From positions 89,071-153,070 of the forward strand of contig JAKSLP010000001.1 of NCBI GenBank assembly GCA_024401115.1: DNA of 64,000 nt, read 5' to 3'. This DNA is from Bacteroidaceae bacterium (lineage in GTDB: Bacteria > Bacteroidota > Bacteroidia > Bacteroidales > Bacteroidaceae). Shown in pieces: positions 1-9,420 of this stretch (position 1 is the stretch's first letter; each line of letters begins with the position of its first letter). The notes beneath the pieces are model-generated. The model had not been told where the DNA came from. It did not search any database and saw only the letters and a list, made by a program, of their open reading frames with translations. A program made the position numbers and the translations under genes.

Positions 1-2
1 AG

Positions 3-650
3 CGTGTCATCCGTCCTGAGGACCGTAATATTGAGTTCCTGAAGAAGATTGTATGTGCTATCTATGATGCATTGCGTCAGACTGAGTATCTGGTGAGCGA
101 GTCCTATCCACAGATTAAGCCTATTCTTCCAGAGGATATTCATTTCATCCATGCCGAGGAGTTGCTGCAGATGTATCCTACACTGAGCGCCAAGGAACGT
201 GAGGATAAGATTACCAAGGAGTATGGTGCCGTGTTCATCATCGGTATCGGCGGTAAACTGAGCAATGGTGAAGAGCATGATCTTCGTGCTCCGGACTATG
301 ACGACTGGACAACCATCGGTGAGAACGGTTTGGCAGGTTTGAATGGCGACCTTCTGGTTTGGAACAGTGTATTAGGACATGCATTGGAACTGTCTTCAAT
401 GGGTATCCGTGTGGATGAGAAGGCTATGTTGCGTCAGTTGGAGCTGACCGGTAAGAATGACCGTAAGGAATTGTATTTCCACAAGCGTCTGTTGGAGGGT
501 TCGTTGCCTCTGAGTATCGGTGGCGGTATTGGTCAGAGCCGTTTGTGTATGTACTTCCTGCGTAAGGCTCATATCGGTGAAATCCAGGCAAGTATCTGGC
601 CAGAGGATATGCGTAAGGAGTGCGCTGAGGCTGGATTTACCCTGATTTGA
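3..650 (+). CDS. asnA: Aspartate-ammonia ligase AsnA, C-terminal part
   Basis: Ammonia-dependent asparagine synthetase, which makes asparagine from aspartate, ammonia and ATP in the cytoplasm. The reading frame is open to the left edge of the window, so the N-terminal third or so is missing (the family is about 330-345 residues; about 215 are seen). The C-terminal class II aminoacyl-tRNA-synthetase-like fold shows its final ATP-binding motif, [11 protein letters not shown], followed by [10 protein letters not shown], which is diagnostic of AsnA. pepT follows 24 bp downstream on the same strand, so the two may be co-transcribed. Identification is secure. Confidence 0.95.
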   Translation, partial: RVIRPEDRNIEFLKKIVCAIYDALRQTEYLVSESYPQIKPILPEDIHFIHAEELLQMYPTLSAKEREDKITKEYGAVFIIGIGGKLSNGEEHDLRAPDYDDWTTIGENGLAGLNGDLLVWNSVLGHALELSSMGIRVDEKAMLRQLELTGKNDRKELYFHKRLLEGSLPLSIGGGIGQSRLCMYFLRKAHIGEIQASIWPEDMRKECAEAGFTLI

Positions 651-674
651 TAATATAACAACCTGAAAAAATAT

Positions 675-1898
675 ATGAAACTGATTGAACGTTTTCTGAA
701 GTATGTGTCTTTTGATACGCAGTCGTGCGAAACGACGGGAACTAATCCCAGTACCCCAAAGCAGTTTGCTTTAGGAGAGTATCTGCGTGATGAATTGACT
801 GCCATGGGACTGCAGGATGTGGAACTGACGGATAAGTGCTATCTTTATGCCACATTGCCTGCCAATACCGGGGAGAATGTTCCTACAGTCGGTTTCATTG
901 CGCACATGGATACCTCTCCCGATGCCAGCGGTGAGAACGTAAAACCTTCCATTGTGCATTATGAGGGTGGTGACATCCTGTTGAATGCTGAAAAGCAGAT
1001 TGTCATGTCTCCTTCAGATTTTCCTGAGATGGAGAACTATATTGGTGAAGACTTGATTGTAACCGATGGTACAACGCTACTTGGCGCTGATGATAAGGCC
1101 GGTATTGCCGAGATTGTATCCGGAATTGCCTATCTTCAGAGTCATCCTGAGATCAAGCATGGTAAAATCCGTGTAGGATTCACTCCGGATGAGGAGATTG
1201 GCTGTGGTGCCGATTTCTTTGATGTGGAAAAATTTGGCTGCGACTGGGCTTATACTTTTGACGGTGGTGAAGTAGGGGAGTTGGAGTTTGAAAACTTTAA
1301 TGCTGCTTCCGGTAAAGTGGATTTTATAGGCCGCAACGTTCATCCGGGATATGCCAAGGATAAGATGATCAATGCGCTGCGTATGGCTATCACATTTGCT
1401 GATCTTCTGCCACGGCAGGAGGTTCCTGAATGTACGGAGGGATACGAGGGCTTCTTCCATCTGATGGATATTCACGGTTCTGTTGAGGAGGCTCAGGTGC
1501 GTTACATTATCCGCGACCATGACCGTCAGAAGTTTGAGGACCGGAAGACTCTTTTCCTGGAAACCGCAAAGAAGGTTGCTGAGATGTATGGTTGCGATCG
1601 TGTTGTTCCTGAAGTTAAGGACTCCTATTATAATATGCTGGAGATGCTAACCGGGAATATGTACGTGGTGGATATAGCCAAAGAGGCCATGTTGCAGTGT
1701 GGTGTCACTCCAAAGGTTCGCCCTATCCGTGGTGGAACCGACGGTGCCCGCTTGTCTTTCATGGGGCTCCCATGTCCAAATATCTTTGCCGGTGGCTTGA
1801 ATTTCCACGGTCGATTTGAATTTGTTCCAGTTTTGGCAATGGAGAAAGCCATGATGACCATGGTGAATATTGCCAAGATTGTTGCTGAGAAAAACTAA
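675..1898 (+). CDS. pepT: Peptidase T (tripeptide aminopeptidase)
   Basis: M20B-family zinc aminopeptidase that removes the N-terminal residue from tripeptides in the cytoplasm. At 407 residues it has the usual family length. Visible metal-binding motifs are HMDTSPD (zinc-ligand His and bridging Asp), GADDKAG, and TPDEEIG with the general-base Glu pair; the C-terminal [10 protein letters not shown] carries the last ligand. The start ATG follows asnA by 24 bp and the antiporter gene begins 11 bp after the stop, suggesting one transcription unit. Confidence 0.95.
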   Translation: MKLIERFLKYVSFDTQSCETTGTNPSTPKQFALGEYLRDELTAMGLQDVELTDKCYLYATLPANTGENVPTVGFIAHMDTSPDASGENVKPSIVHYEGGDILLNAEKQIVMSPSDFPEMENYIGEDLIVTDGTTLLGADDKAGIAEIVSGIAYLQSHPEIKHGKIRVGFTPDEEIGCGADFFDVEKFGCDWAYTFDGGEVGELEFENFNAASGKVDFIGRNVHPGYAKDKMINALRMAITFADLLPRQEVPECTEGYEGFFHLMDIHGSVEEAQVRYIIRDHDRQKFEDRKTLFLETAKKVAEMYGCDRVVPEVKDSYYNMLEMLTGNMYVVDIAKEAMLQCGVTPKVRPIRGGTDGARLSFMGLPCPNIFAGGLNFHGRFEFVPVLAMEKAMMTMVNIAKIVAEKN

Positions 1899-1909
1899 AT
1901 TTTAGAATT

Positions 1910-4168
1910 ATGGAAGAACTTCCTGGTTTAATTACGGATCTCGCTCTTATTCTGTCTGTAGCGGGTATTGTTACGATTATTTTCAAAAAGCTGAAACAGC
2001 CTGTTGTCTTAGGCTATGTCGTTGCCGGTTTTCTGGCCAGCCCTCATATGCCCTATACTCCGTCTGTTCAAGAAGTGGCTACCGTGGAGATCTGGGCCAA
2101 TATCGGTGTGATTTTCCTGCTGTTTGCTTTGGGATTGGAGTTCAGTTTTAAGAAGATACTAAAAATGGGATCTGCACCGGTCATTGCTGCTATCTCCGTG
2201 ATATTCTGCATGATGAGTACCGGATTCCTTACTGGAAAAATGTTTGGATGGTCCAATATGGACTGTTTGTTCCTGGGTGGTATGCTGGCCATGTCGTCTA
2301 CCACCATTATCTATAAGGCGTTTGATGATTTAGGATTGCGCCAGAAACGATTTACCGGATTGGTGCTCAGTGTGTTGATCCTGGAGGATATTCTGGCCAT
2401 TTTGCTGATGGTGGTGCTTTCTACCGTAGCCGTCAGTCAGAAGTTTGCCGGCGGGGAGATGCTTTACAGTATATTGAAACTGGTATTCTTCCTGGTACTG
2501 TGGTTCGTGGTAGGTCTTTATTTTATCCCTCAGTTCCTGAAAATCAACCGCAACCAGTTAAGTAACGAGACATTGCTAATTGTATCTTTGGCTTTGTGCT
2601 TCGCACTGGTGGTTGTCGCTTCTATGGTTGGATTCAGTTCTGCTTTCGGTGCATTCATGATGGGTAGCATCCTGGCTGAAACGGTTGTGGCAGAGAAAGT
2701 TGAACATTTAGTGGCTCCGGTTAAGGACTTGTTTGGCGCTATCTTCTTCGTGTCTGTGGGTATGATGGTTGATCCTGCCATTCTGTTGGAGTATTGGTTG
2801 CCTATCGTGGCTATTACCTTTGCTATCTTGTTGGGTCAATCCACTTTAGGATCCGGCAGCTTTGTTTTGGCTGGCCAGCCGTTGAAGGTTGCCATGCAAT
2901 GCGGTTTCTCATTGGCACAAATCGGTGAGTTTGCATTTATCATTGCATCCCTTGGCGTTTCATTGGGAGTGACAAGTAAACATCTTTACCCCATTGTGGT
3001 GGCTGTCTCGGTTATTACAACCTTCCTTACTCCTTACATGATTCGTCTTTCCGAACCATCCTATAATTTTGTTGACAGTCACATCCCAAAAAGATGGAAG
3101 TCCATGCTGAACCGCTATGCCGGTGGTGCAGAGACTGCTGTGGCTTCTCATCAGGGTTATTGGCGCCAGTTGCTGGCTTCCTTGGGAAGAACGGTTTTGG
3201 TTTATTCGATTCTAAGTATTGCTGTCATCCTGGTTATGCTACATGGCATCATTCCACTGGCATCCAAGTTTATACCGGAATCCATAAATTCCTATGTGGG
3301 CTGTATATCTACGGTGTTGCTCGTTTCCGTATTCTTGCGCGCTATCGTGATGAAGAAGAACCGTTCGATAGAGTTTAAGGCTTTGTGGCATGCATCTTCC
3401 TACAACCGGTTGCCTTTGGTTGCTTTGATTTTGGTGCGAGTATTGTTGGTCGTAGCAATGATAGCCTACATCATCAGCTATTATTTCACCATATCAGTCG
3501 GTTTGATGCTGGCTATCGGATTGGTGATTGTGGCCATTATGGTGCTCTCCAGAAATGTCAAGCAGCAATCCATTAATTTGGAACGTACGTTCTTGCAGAA
3601 CCTGCGCCAGCGTGATATTCAGGACGAGCATTTAGGACGAAAGCAGCCATTGTATGCCGGTCATCTGCTCTCACGCGATATTCACCTGTCCGACATTGCA
3701 GTTCCGTTGAATAGCTTATGGTGTGGAAGGACACTGATGGAACTTTCCTTGAGCCGCCGTTTCGGAGTGCAGATATCTTCCATCTTAAGAGGAAAGCGCA
3801 GATTAAATATCCCTAATGGTAAAGATGTGATTTACCCGGGAGATGTGTTGCAGGTTATCGGCTCTGACCAACAGTTGGAGAACTTTGTTCAGCAGATGAA
3901 TTCTCAGGTCTATCAGGATGATGAGAATTTTGAAGAGCGTGAGATGAAGCTCCGTCAGTTTGTGGTGACCGAGGATTCTGATTTCTGCGGTAAGACGATT
4001 GTGGAGAGCGGCATCCGTGACAAGTACCATTGTATGGTAGTGGGATTGGAACAGGAGGGAGAATCCTTACGGACACCTGATTTAAATGCTCCCCTGCAGG
4101 CAGGCGATGTGCTGTGGCTGGTAGGAGAGGTACAAAGTATACGAAACTTAACAAAAAAGGGAGCTTGA
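1910..4168 (+). CDS. CPA2-family cation:proton antiporter with TrkA-C domains
   Basis: Integral inner-membrane protein of 752 residues. Residues 1 to about 390 form the Na+/H+ exchanger fold with many hydrophobic helices (for example near LFALGLEFSFKKI and FGAFMMGSILAETVVAEK). A further group of membrane helices lies around residues 420-545. The cytoplasmic tail (about 590-750) holds two TrkA-C (RCK_C)-type regulatory lobes, both ending in the typical GDVLQVIG and GDVLWLVG strands. No nucleotide-binding TrkA-N domain is seen between the halves. The family exchanges K+ or Na+ for protons; the ion cannot be read from sequence. The stop codon sits in the loop of the terminator hairpin. Confidence 0.88.
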   Translation: MEELPGLITDLALILSVAGIVTIIFKKLKQPVVLGYVVAGFLASPHMPYTPSVQEVATVEIWANIGVIFLLFALGLEFSFKKILKMGSAPVIAAISVIFCMMSTGFLTGKMFGWSNMDCLFLGGMLAMSSTTIIYKAFDDLGLRQKRFTGLVLSVLILEDILAILLMVVLSTVAVSQKFAGGEMLYSILKLVFFLVLWFVVGLYFIPQFLKINRNQLSNETLLIVSLALCFALVVVASMVGFSSAFGAFMMGSILAETVVAEKVEHLVAPVKDLFGAIFFVSVGMMVDPAILLEYWLPIVAITFAILLGQSTLGSGSFVLAGQPLKVAMQCGFSLAQIGEFAFIIASLGVSLGVTSKHLYPIVVAVSVITTFLTPYMIRLSEPSYNFVDSHIPKRWKSMLNRYAGGAETAVASHQGYWRQLLASLGRTVLVYSILSIAVILVMLHGIIPLASKFIPESINSYVGCISTVLLVSVFLRAIVMKKNRSIEFKALWHASSYNRLPLVALILVRVLLVVAMIAYIISYYFTISVGLMLAIGLVIVAIMVLSRNVKQQSINLERTFLQNLRQRDIQDEHLGRKQPLYAGHLLSRDIHLSDIAVPLNSLWCGRTLMELSLSRRFGVQISSILRGKRRLNIPNGKDVIYPGDVLQVIGSDQQLENFVQQMNSQVYQDDENFEEREMKLRQFVVTEDSDFCGKTIVESGIRDKYHCMVVGLEQEGESLRTPDLNAPLQAGDVLWLVGEVQSIRNLTKKGA

Positions 4169-4179
4169 TGCTCCCTTTT
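4155..4179. terminator. Bidirectional intrinsic terminator
   Basis: A 10-bp inverted repeat (AAAAGGGAGC / GCTCCCTTTT) with a 5-nt loop. It has a T-rich run on the + side and, read on the other strand, on the - side. It ends the antiporter transcript, whose stop codon lies in the loop, and the convergent DUF5606 transcript. Confidence 0.8.
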
Positions 4180-4181
4180 AT

Positions 4182-4607
4182 TTATTCTGCAGATTCTGCT
4201 TCTTTTTCTTCTTTCTCGATGAATTCGTCTTCGCCGTTCTCAATCAGCAGGTTGTACCACTGAATCAGCTTCTTGATGTCTGAAGCGTGTACTCTGTCGC
4301 GGTCGAAGTTTGGAACTACCTCACTAAAGAAATCAAACAGATCTTCCTTGCTGGCTTTCTTGTAGTCCAATTCAACGGTCTTTCCTTCGTACTTGGTCTT
4401 TACTGCTTCCAGTACCTCTGGCAATGGAATATCCTCCTCGTCAGTGTACATAGAGATGTCGTATAATGAAATAACTTTCTCATTAGCTTGTGCAGGCATG
4501 CGCTTCTTTGCAGAATCAAGAGTTTCTACAATCAGGCAGCGGTTGCCGCGAGATACCAATTTGTATAATCCTGGCTTTCCAGAAATAGCTAAGATGCTAC
4601 GTAACAT
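4182..4607 (-). CDS. DUF5606 domain-containing protein
   Basis: A 141-residue cytoplasmic protein of the Bacteroidetes-restricted DUF5606 family. The N-terminal segment (about 1-45, beginning MLRSILAISGKPGLYKLV) is the conserved family signature, forming a small beta-rich domain. The middle (70-125) is predicted helical with DRDRVHASDIKKLIQWY, and the tail is a run of Glu. It has no known biochemical role and no signal peptide. It is a single-gene unit with its own promoter at 4651-4682, convergent with the antiporter gene. Confidence 0.8.
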   Translation of the reverse strand: MLRSILAISGKPGLYKLVSRGNRCLIVETLDSAKKRMPAQANEKVISLYDISMYTDEEDIPLPEVLEAVKTKYEGKTVELDYKKASKEDLFDFFSEVVPNFDRDRVHASDIKKLIQWYNLLIENGEDEFIEKEEKEAESAE

Positions 4608-4650
4608 AATTCTTTCTTATTTGTTGTATTAATAATCAATTTTGCGGATG

Positions 4651-4682
4651 CAAAAGTACGTTTTTGTATTGAAGTTTACAAG
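4651..4682 (-). promoter_or_regulatory. Bacteroidetes sigma-ABfr-type promoter for the DUF5606 gene
   Basis: Read on the - strand: CTTG, 20 bp, TACTTTTG. This fits the Bacteroidetes consensus (TTTG, 19-21 bp, TAnnTTTG) with one mismatch in the -33 box. It lies about 45 bp upstream of the ATG. Confidence 0.65.
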
Positions 4683-4691
4683 ATACCGAAT

Positions 4692-5273
4692 CTAAAAAAA
4701 CTTAATTATCTTTTCAATTTGGGGTATTAATGGACTTGTCCCATTGTTCTCAATCACAAAATCAGCCAATTTGCTTTTCTCTTCATCACTCATTTGGGCG
4801 CATATCCGCTGCATGGCCTTTTCCTTTGTGGTGTTGTCCCGTTTTAAAATGCGCTCTATGCGCACATCCATGGGGGCTGATACCATTATGGTATAGTCTA
4901 CCAGTTTATCCATGCCGCTTTCAAACAGAATGGCGCTCTCTGTACCTGCAATAGGGGATTCCTGGCGTTTGGCCCACTGCTGGAAGTCTTCCTTAAGGCG
5001 TGGGTGTATGATGGAATTTATCCGGTCGGCATGTTCCTTGCTCTCGAATAAATAGCTTGCCAGGACCGGCTTATTCAGGCTTCCGTCTTCGGAATAGACC
5101 TCATTCCCGACGAGTTCCATGAGCTCTTTTCTGATTTGCGGGTGCTCAACGTTCAACCGTTTAGCCTCGTCGTCACAATAATAGATGGGAATATGAAAGT
5201 GCTCTTCCAACAGGTTGCAGACAAAGCTCTTGCCGCTACCGATTCCTCCCGTAATTCCTATTTTGATACCCAT
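4692..5273 (-). CDS. coaE: Dephospho-CoA kinase
   Basis: Phosphorylates dephospho-CoA at the 3' hydroxyl of its ribose in the last step of coenzyme A synthesis. At 193 residues it has standard length. The Walker A loop GGIGSGKS lies at about residues 9-16. The lid/CoA-binding segment includes YYCDDEAKRL and IIHPRLKE, and FESGMD follows. It is the last gene of the nusB-yajC-ybbR-coaE operon; its ATG follows the YbbR stop by one base, which implies translational coupling. Confidence 0.93.
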   Translation of the reverse strand: MGIKIGITGGIGSGKSFVCNLLEEHFHIPIYYCDDEAKRLNVEHPQIRKELMELVGNEVYSEDGSLNKPVLASYLFESKEHADRINSIIHPRLKEDFQQWAKRQESPIAGTESAILFESGMDKLVDYTIMVSAPMDVRIERILKRDNTTKEKAMQRICAQMSDEEKSKLADFVIENNGTSPLIPQIEKIIKFF

Positions 5274-5274
5274 A

Positions 5275-6267
5275 TTACTCGTCTTCTACCAGATACTCCA
5301 CCTCTTTTGGCCAGACACCCATGTGCTTGATGTTTGAGGGATATCTGACAACAATAGGCTCGCACCGGTCGCTGCCGGCCGATCGGATGGTCTCATAATC
5401 GGCATGGATGGTAAATTCCTCGGCTTTGATCTTGTCGAAATCAGCCAAAGAGGCTTGGAATGTCACCTTCACTTTTGACGGGAAAGTCCTCATGATCTTA
5501 CCTTCGGGAACATTGACAGCGGTAATGGGAACTTCCAGTGTCTTTTCTGTCAATTGGGAAACATTGATGGTCACCTTTACTTTTTCAGGCACAAATTTTA
5601 CGTTGCGTGGACGGGTCATCTCTGTGTCAAAGGTGATGTCCTCGGAAAGCTCATGATAAGAAATAGGTGCCGTGAACACCACGTGAATGGTATCCAGAAT
5701 ATCCTCCGGGGCATAGATGGTGAGAGTGTCGGGCTCAAACGATATGTTGGTTATGTCGTACTGCTGTTTGGCCGAAGCGCTTCCTTTCAGACGTACAGGA
5801 ACACGTTTGGCCTGGCCTCGTGTATAGACCATTTCAAAGCCTTCCGGTTTGAAGGATACCAGTTTGGAGGAACTCTCTATTGTCTTTTCTAATTGCTTCT
5901 GGATTTCGGAAGATGTGATTCTAACTGAATTTCCCTTTTCCTGATAGTCCAGAAAGTTAATCTTTACCTTGCCGTTAGCTCCGTACAGCAAATAGTTCAG
6001 CAATGTGAATCCCTTGTCCGAAACCTTAATCTTGATTTCTTCGGGAATATCGGAGGTGGTGACTACATTTTCCGGAACATTCAGATACTCTACGGGTATG
6101 CTTATTTCATCTACGTAGTCTTCGTTCAAGGTTTCCATCAGCCAAAAGGCCGCAGACACAAACAGGAAAAACAAAAAGACCAAGAATTCCCTGTTGGCAA
6201 TGCCTGACAGAAAATTCTTGACCCCTGTTGCTCCCTCACGAAGCATGCTAAAAAAGCTTTGCCCCAT
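5275..6267 (-). CDS. YbbR-like domain protein
   Basis: A 330-residue membrane-anchored protein. Residues 1-30 are cytoplasmic, a single transmembrane helix lies at about 28-45 (EFLVFLFFLFVSAAFWLM), and the rest is extracytoplasmic beta-rich YbbR-type repeats, with recurring segments such as IKIKVSDKGF, VPVRLKGSA, VPITAVNVPEG and VKVTFQASL. YbbR proteins are linked to the CdaA diadenylate cyclase in Firmicutes, but here the neighbours are yajC and coaE, the usual Bacteroidetes arrangement. No enzymatic residues are recognisable. Confidence 0.85.
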   Translation of the reverse strand: MGQSFFSMLREGATGVKNFLSGIANREFLVFLFFLFVSAAFWLMETLNEDYVDEISIPVEYLNVPENVVTTSDIPEEIKIKVSDKGFTLLNYLLYGANGKVKINFLDYQEKGNSVRITSSEIQKQLEKTIESSSKLVSFKPEGFEMVYTRGQAKRVPVRLKGSASAKQQYDITNISFEPDTLTIYAPEDILDTIHVVFTAPISYHELSEDITFDTEMTRPRNVKFVPEKVKVTINVSQLTEKTLEVPITAVNVPEGKIMRTFPSKVKVTFQASLADFDKIKAEEFTIHADYETIRSAGSDRCEPIVVRYPSNIKHMGVWPKEVEYLVEDE

Positions 6268-6285
6268 TTGTGAACAGATTAATGG

Positions 6286-6606
6286 TTATTGTGCACCTTC
6301 TTGAGTGGCCTCTGCATTGGCAAACAAGCAAGACTTGTCTACACGGATGCGAACGCCGTTGGCAATCTCCAGGTTTACGATGCTGTTGTTTGCATCAATA
6401 TAGGTAATCTTACCGTAGATGCCACCACTGGTAATGACTTCCTGGCCAACTTTCAGCTGGTTGCGGAATTCCTGGATTTTCTTCTGACGCTGCTGCTGTG
6501 GGCGCATGATAAAGAAATACATGATAGCAATCATGGCGCCAATCATCAACAGAGTTGGCATAATGCTTCCCTGCTGAGCCTGCAGGGTTATAAATGAAAG
6601 GTTCAT
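6286..6606 (-). CDS. yajC: Preprotein translocase accessory subunit YajC
   Basis: A 106-residue inner-membrane protein of the SecDF-YajC complex, which assists SecYEG-dependent export. It has a short N-terminal periplasmic part, one transmembrane helix (about residues 17-34, containing MIGAMIAIMYFFIM), the conserved MRPQQQRQKK junction, and a cytoplasmic beta domain with VITSGGIYGKI. It lies between nusB and ybbR in one operon. Confidence 0.93.
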   Translation of the reverse strand: MNLSFITLQAQQGSIMPTLLMIGAMIAIMYFFIMRPQQQRQKKIQEFRNQLKVGQEVITSGGIYGKITYIDANNSIVNLEIANGVRIRVDKSCLFANAEATQEGAQ

Positions 6607-6633
6607 TGTCTTATGTTTTTAATTTAATCAGTT

Positions 6634-7557
6634 TTACTTCAATAGTCTTTTCTCTGCAATCAGTCCTTTGGCAATGTTGTCAAGCATTGCATTGACATAA
6701 CCGCTACTCTTTGGAGTGCTGTAGGTCTTTGCAATCTCTACATATTCATTGATGGTTACGCTGATTGGAATGTTAGGGAAGGCGAACATTTCAGCAATGG
6801 CGATCTGCATGATGATGACATCCATGAATGCCAGGCGGTTCAACTCCCAGTTGCGGGAATAGTCACCCATCATTCTTCTGTAGTTCTCACCGTTCAGAAT
6901 GGCACCACGGAGAAGTCGGCAGGCAAACTCCTTGTCCTCCTCATCCTTATATTCTGGCAGGAGCTCCTGCTTGGCACCGTTAGCTTCCTCAAAGCGTTTG
7001 ATGGTTTTCAATACAAAAGTATCTACGATTTCCTTATCGTCATTCCAGTAAAGACTCATTTCCTCCAATACGGCATCCAATTCATCATTGTTGAAGATAA
7101 GGCTCTTGTACAATTTGCGCCATACTTCCTTGTCTTCGTCATAGGAACTCTCTGTTGATGCCATGTAGCTCTTGTAAATCTCGCTGTCCTGAATCTTGTC
7201 TAATAAAGAGCGGATGAAATTGTCCTCGTTATCCCAATTCTTGTTCTGGCTCTCCAGAAAACTGTTTAACATCTTGTTCGATTCCAGCTGTGCGGCAAAC
7301 TTGTTGTCGGCAAATTTGCGGTTTGGCTTTTCGGCTGAATTCAAACGTGCTTGTTTCTTCTCTTCCACCTCTACTCTAAGAGATGCCAGACGGGTTACGC
7401 TAACAATCAGATCCAGCAGCAGGTTGTACAGGTCGTAAGCCTTGGAAAGGCTGAAGAGCAGTTCCTTTTCTGCGGAATCCATGTTTTTGTTCCCGTTCTG
7501 ATAGTACGCATAAATGATCTGAACAATCTTTGTGCGAATCAAAGCTCTATTAATCAT
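6634..7557 (-). CDS. nusB: Transcription antitermination factor NusB (long Bacteroidetes form)
   Basis: RNA-binding antitermination factor that acts with NusE/S10 on rRNA leader boxA. At 307 residues it is about twice the length of the E. coli protein, which is normal for Bacteroidetes. It keeps the N-terminal MINRALIRTKIVQIIYAYYQ helix and the C-terminal NusB core (about 215-300) with VIIMQIAIAEM and ISVTINEYVEIAKTYSTPKSS; the middle is a charged helical insertion. It is the first gene of a four-gene operon read from a promoter at 7589-7620. Confidence 0.92.
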   Translation of the reverse strand: MINRALIRTKIVQIIYAYYQNGNKNMDSAEKELLFSLSKAYDLYNLLLDLIVSVTRLASLRVEVEEKKQARLNSAEKPNRKFADNKFAAQLESNKMLNSFLESQNKNWDNEDNFIRSLLDKIQDSEIYKSYMASTESSYDEDKEVWRKLYKSLIFNNDELDAVLEEMSLYWNDDKEIVDTFVLKTIKRFEEANGAKQELLPEYKDEEDKEFACRLLRGAILNGENYRRMMGDYSRNWELNRLAFMDVIIMQIAIAEMFAFPNIPISVTINEYVEIAKTYSTPKSSGYVNAMLDNIAKGLIAEKRLLK

Positions 7558-7588
7558 AGTTATTTAAAAATGTTTTGCTTTTAATTTG

Positions 7589-7620
7589 CAAATGTAACCT
7601 AAAAAAACGAATTTTCCTAA
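7589..7620 (-). promoter_or_regulatory. Promoter of the nusB-yajC-ybbR-coaE operon
   Basis: A -7 box TACATTTG on the - strand (7596 to 7589), with a weak -33 box TTAG 20 bp upstream. The position, about 30 bp before the nusB ATG, is right for the Bacteroidetes primary sigma factor. Confidence 0.55.
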
Positions 7621-7739
7621 GGTTTACTCCTTTTTTATTGGTGCTTTGTTCTTTTTGTTGATTTTGTTTGGAGCATGAATTAATAATTCCCAACTTTACA
7701 CTACGCTTTTTATATGAACAGTTAATAGCTTTATGAGAT

Positions 7740-8105
7740 ATGGAGAAAAAAAAGACTAAAACTGCTGAAAACGACATTGTTTTCTCACAAACGATGCATG
7801 CGGGCAACCGTATCTACTACATCGATGTCAAGAAGACCAAATCCGAAGAGATGTTTTTGTCTGTCACTGAGAGCAAGAAGGTGGCGGCTGATAAGGGCCA
7901 GGGTGGTGAATTCACTCTTGAGAAACACAAGATATTTCTGTACAAGGAGGATTTCGCACAATTTATGGAGGTCATGCAGCGGGCTGTTGACTATGTGACT
8001 GCTGCGCAAGGGGTGCCGGTGCCAAGAAATTACGGCCAAAATGACGACAGTTCGGTGACAGTTGAGGGCTTAGGTGAGGAAATTGAACTGAATATTGAGT
8101 TTTAA
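7740..8105 (+). CDS. DUF3276 / PUR-alpha-like nucleic-acid-binding protein
   Basis: A 121-residue cytoplasmic protein of the bacterial PUR-alpha-like family (DUF3276). The PUR fold covers about residues 14-85, with two beta-sheet/helix units (RIYYIDVKKTKSEEMFLSVTES and the EFTLEKHKIFLYKEDFAQF segment). In eukaryotes PUR proteins bind purine-rich single strands; bacterial members bind DNA and RNA, but their physiological role is poorly known. The gene is divergent from nusB, and rplY follows from its own promoter. Confidence 0.82.
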   Translation: MEKKKTKTAENDIVFSQTMHAGNRIYYIDVKKTKSEEMFLSVTESKKVAADKGQGGEFTLEKHKIFLYKEDFAQFMEVMQRAVDYVTAAQGVPVPRNYGQNDDSSVTVEGLGEEIELNIEF

Positions 8106-8115
8106 TAGATAAAAA

Positions 8116-8147
8116 GTTGGTCGGGTCGTTAGAAATCACTACCTTTG
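8116..8147 (+). promoter_or_regulatory. Promoter of rplY
   Basis: GTTG, 20 bp, TACCTTTG: an exact -7 box and a one-mismatch -33 box. Transcription would begin near 8154, giving an unusually long leader of about 100 nt before the rplY ATG, possibly a site for ribosomal-protein feedback. No clear hairpin was found in it. Confidence 0.65.
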
Positions 8148-8253
8148 CACCGCTTTTTTGGGCACATATTTTTGACTTTAGGTCATGGTGTGATGGCGAA
8201 TTAAGCAATAATTAAACTTAATTTAGAGTAACACAATTAATTATTAAACGATT

Positions 8254-8835
8254 ATGAAATCAATCGACGTAAAGGGTTCTCTGCGCAAGGAGACCGGTAA
8301 GAAGAGCACACGCGAGTTGCGTAAGGCTGATTTAGTTCCATGTGTATTGTATGGTGAGAAGAAGGACGAGAACGGAAATCAGGTAGCTGTTCACTTTGAG
8401 GTTGCTAACTCAGAGTTGCGTAACCTGGTTTACACTCCAAACATCTATAGCGTAAACCTGACAATCGATGGCGTTACCTGCAAGGCTATTCTGAAGGACA
8501 TTCAGTTCCACCCAGTAAAGGACAACATCCTGCATGTTGATTTCTATGAGATTACCGAGGAGAAGCCAATCATTATGGAGGTTCCTGTTTCATTGAATGG
8601 TCTGGCTGCTGGTGTACGTGCCGGTGGTAAGCTGCAGGCTCAGGTTCGTAAGCTGAAGGTTAAGGCTGTTTATACAGCAATTCCAGAGAAGCTGAATATC
8701 GATGTTACTAACTTGGAGTTGGGTAAGACCATCAAGTGCGGTGAGTTGTCATTCGAGGGTCTGGAGTTGGTAACTCCAAAGGAGGTAGTTGTTTGTGCAG
8801 TTCGTATGACTCGTGCTGCTCGCGCTGCTCAGTAA
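8254..8835 (+). CDS. rplY: 50S ribosomal protein L25/general stress protein Ctc
   Basis: Two-domain (TL5/Ctc-type) L25 of 193 residues, which binds 5S rRNA in the large subunit. The N-terminal 5S-binding beta-barrel covers about residues 1-92 (MKSIDVKGSLRKETGKKSTRELR) and the C-terminal beta domain about 93-185. pth follows 21 bp downstream, the same pairing as in many bacteria. Codon usage looks highly biased (CGT, AAG, GGT), as expected for a ribosomal protein. Confidence 0.95.
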   Translation: MKSIDVKGSLRKETGKKSTRELRKADLVPCVLYGEKKDENGNQVAVHFEVANSELRNLVYTPNIYSVNLTIDGVTCKAILKDIQFHPVKDNILHVDFYEITEEKPIIMEVPVSLNGLAAGVRAGGKLQAQVRKLKVKAVYTAIPEKLNIDVTNLELGKTIKCGELSFEGLELVTPKEVVVCAVRMTRAARAAQ

Positions 8836-8856
8836 GTTCTTTGATACACTGAACGG

Positions 8857-9420
8857 ATGAAGTACCTGATTGTGGGATTGGGTAATATCGGCGATGAGTA
8901 CGATGGAACCCGTCACAACATAGGATTTAGAGTATTGGATGCCTTTGCCAAGGCATCCAATATTTCGTTTAAAGACGGCCGTTACGGGTTTACTGCCGAA
9001 ACGTCCATTAAGGGTCGCCAACTGGTCCTGCTGAAGCCTTCCACCTATATGAATCTGAGTGGAAATGCTGTTCGTTATTGGATGCAGAAGGAAAAGATTG
9101 CCTTGGAGAATGTTTTGGTGGTTGTCGATGACCTGGCACTTCCTTTTGGTCAGTTAAGATTAAAGGGCAAGGGTAGTGATGCCGGTCATAACGGTTTGAA
9201 GCACATTGCACAAATTCTTGGAACACAAGCATATAACCGTTTGCGCTTTGGCATTGGAAACGAGTTTCCCCGGGGTGGACAGGTAGACTTTGTGCTGGGA
9301 TATTTCTCGGATGAGGATTTAAAGACAATGGATGAGCGGGTGGCATTGGCCTGCGACATCATAAAAAGTTGGGTACTGGCAGGCATAGAGATTACTATGA
9401 ACCAGTATAATAAAAAATAA
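8857..9420 (+). CDS. pth: Peptidyl-tRNA hydrolase
   Basis: Cleaves peptidyl-tRNA released by stalled ribosomes. At 187 residues it has standard length. The catalytic His lies in TRHNIGF (about residue 20), with the tRNA-binding [10 protein letters not shown] and the Asp-containing [12 protein letters not shown] plus GHNGLKHI motifs. The usual GLGNPG reads GLGNIG here. The gene overlaps the next by one base (TAATG), showing translational coupling with the S4 protein. Confidence 0.95.
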   Translation: MKYLIVGLGNIGDEYDGTRHNIGFRVLDAFAKASNISFKDGRYGFTAETSIKGRQLVLLKPSTYMNLSGNAVRYWMQKEKIALENVLVVVDDLALPFGQLRLKGKGSDAGHNGLKHIAQILGTQAYNRLRFGIGNEFPRGGQVDFVLGYFSDEDLKTMDERVALACDIIKSWVLAGIEITMNQYNKK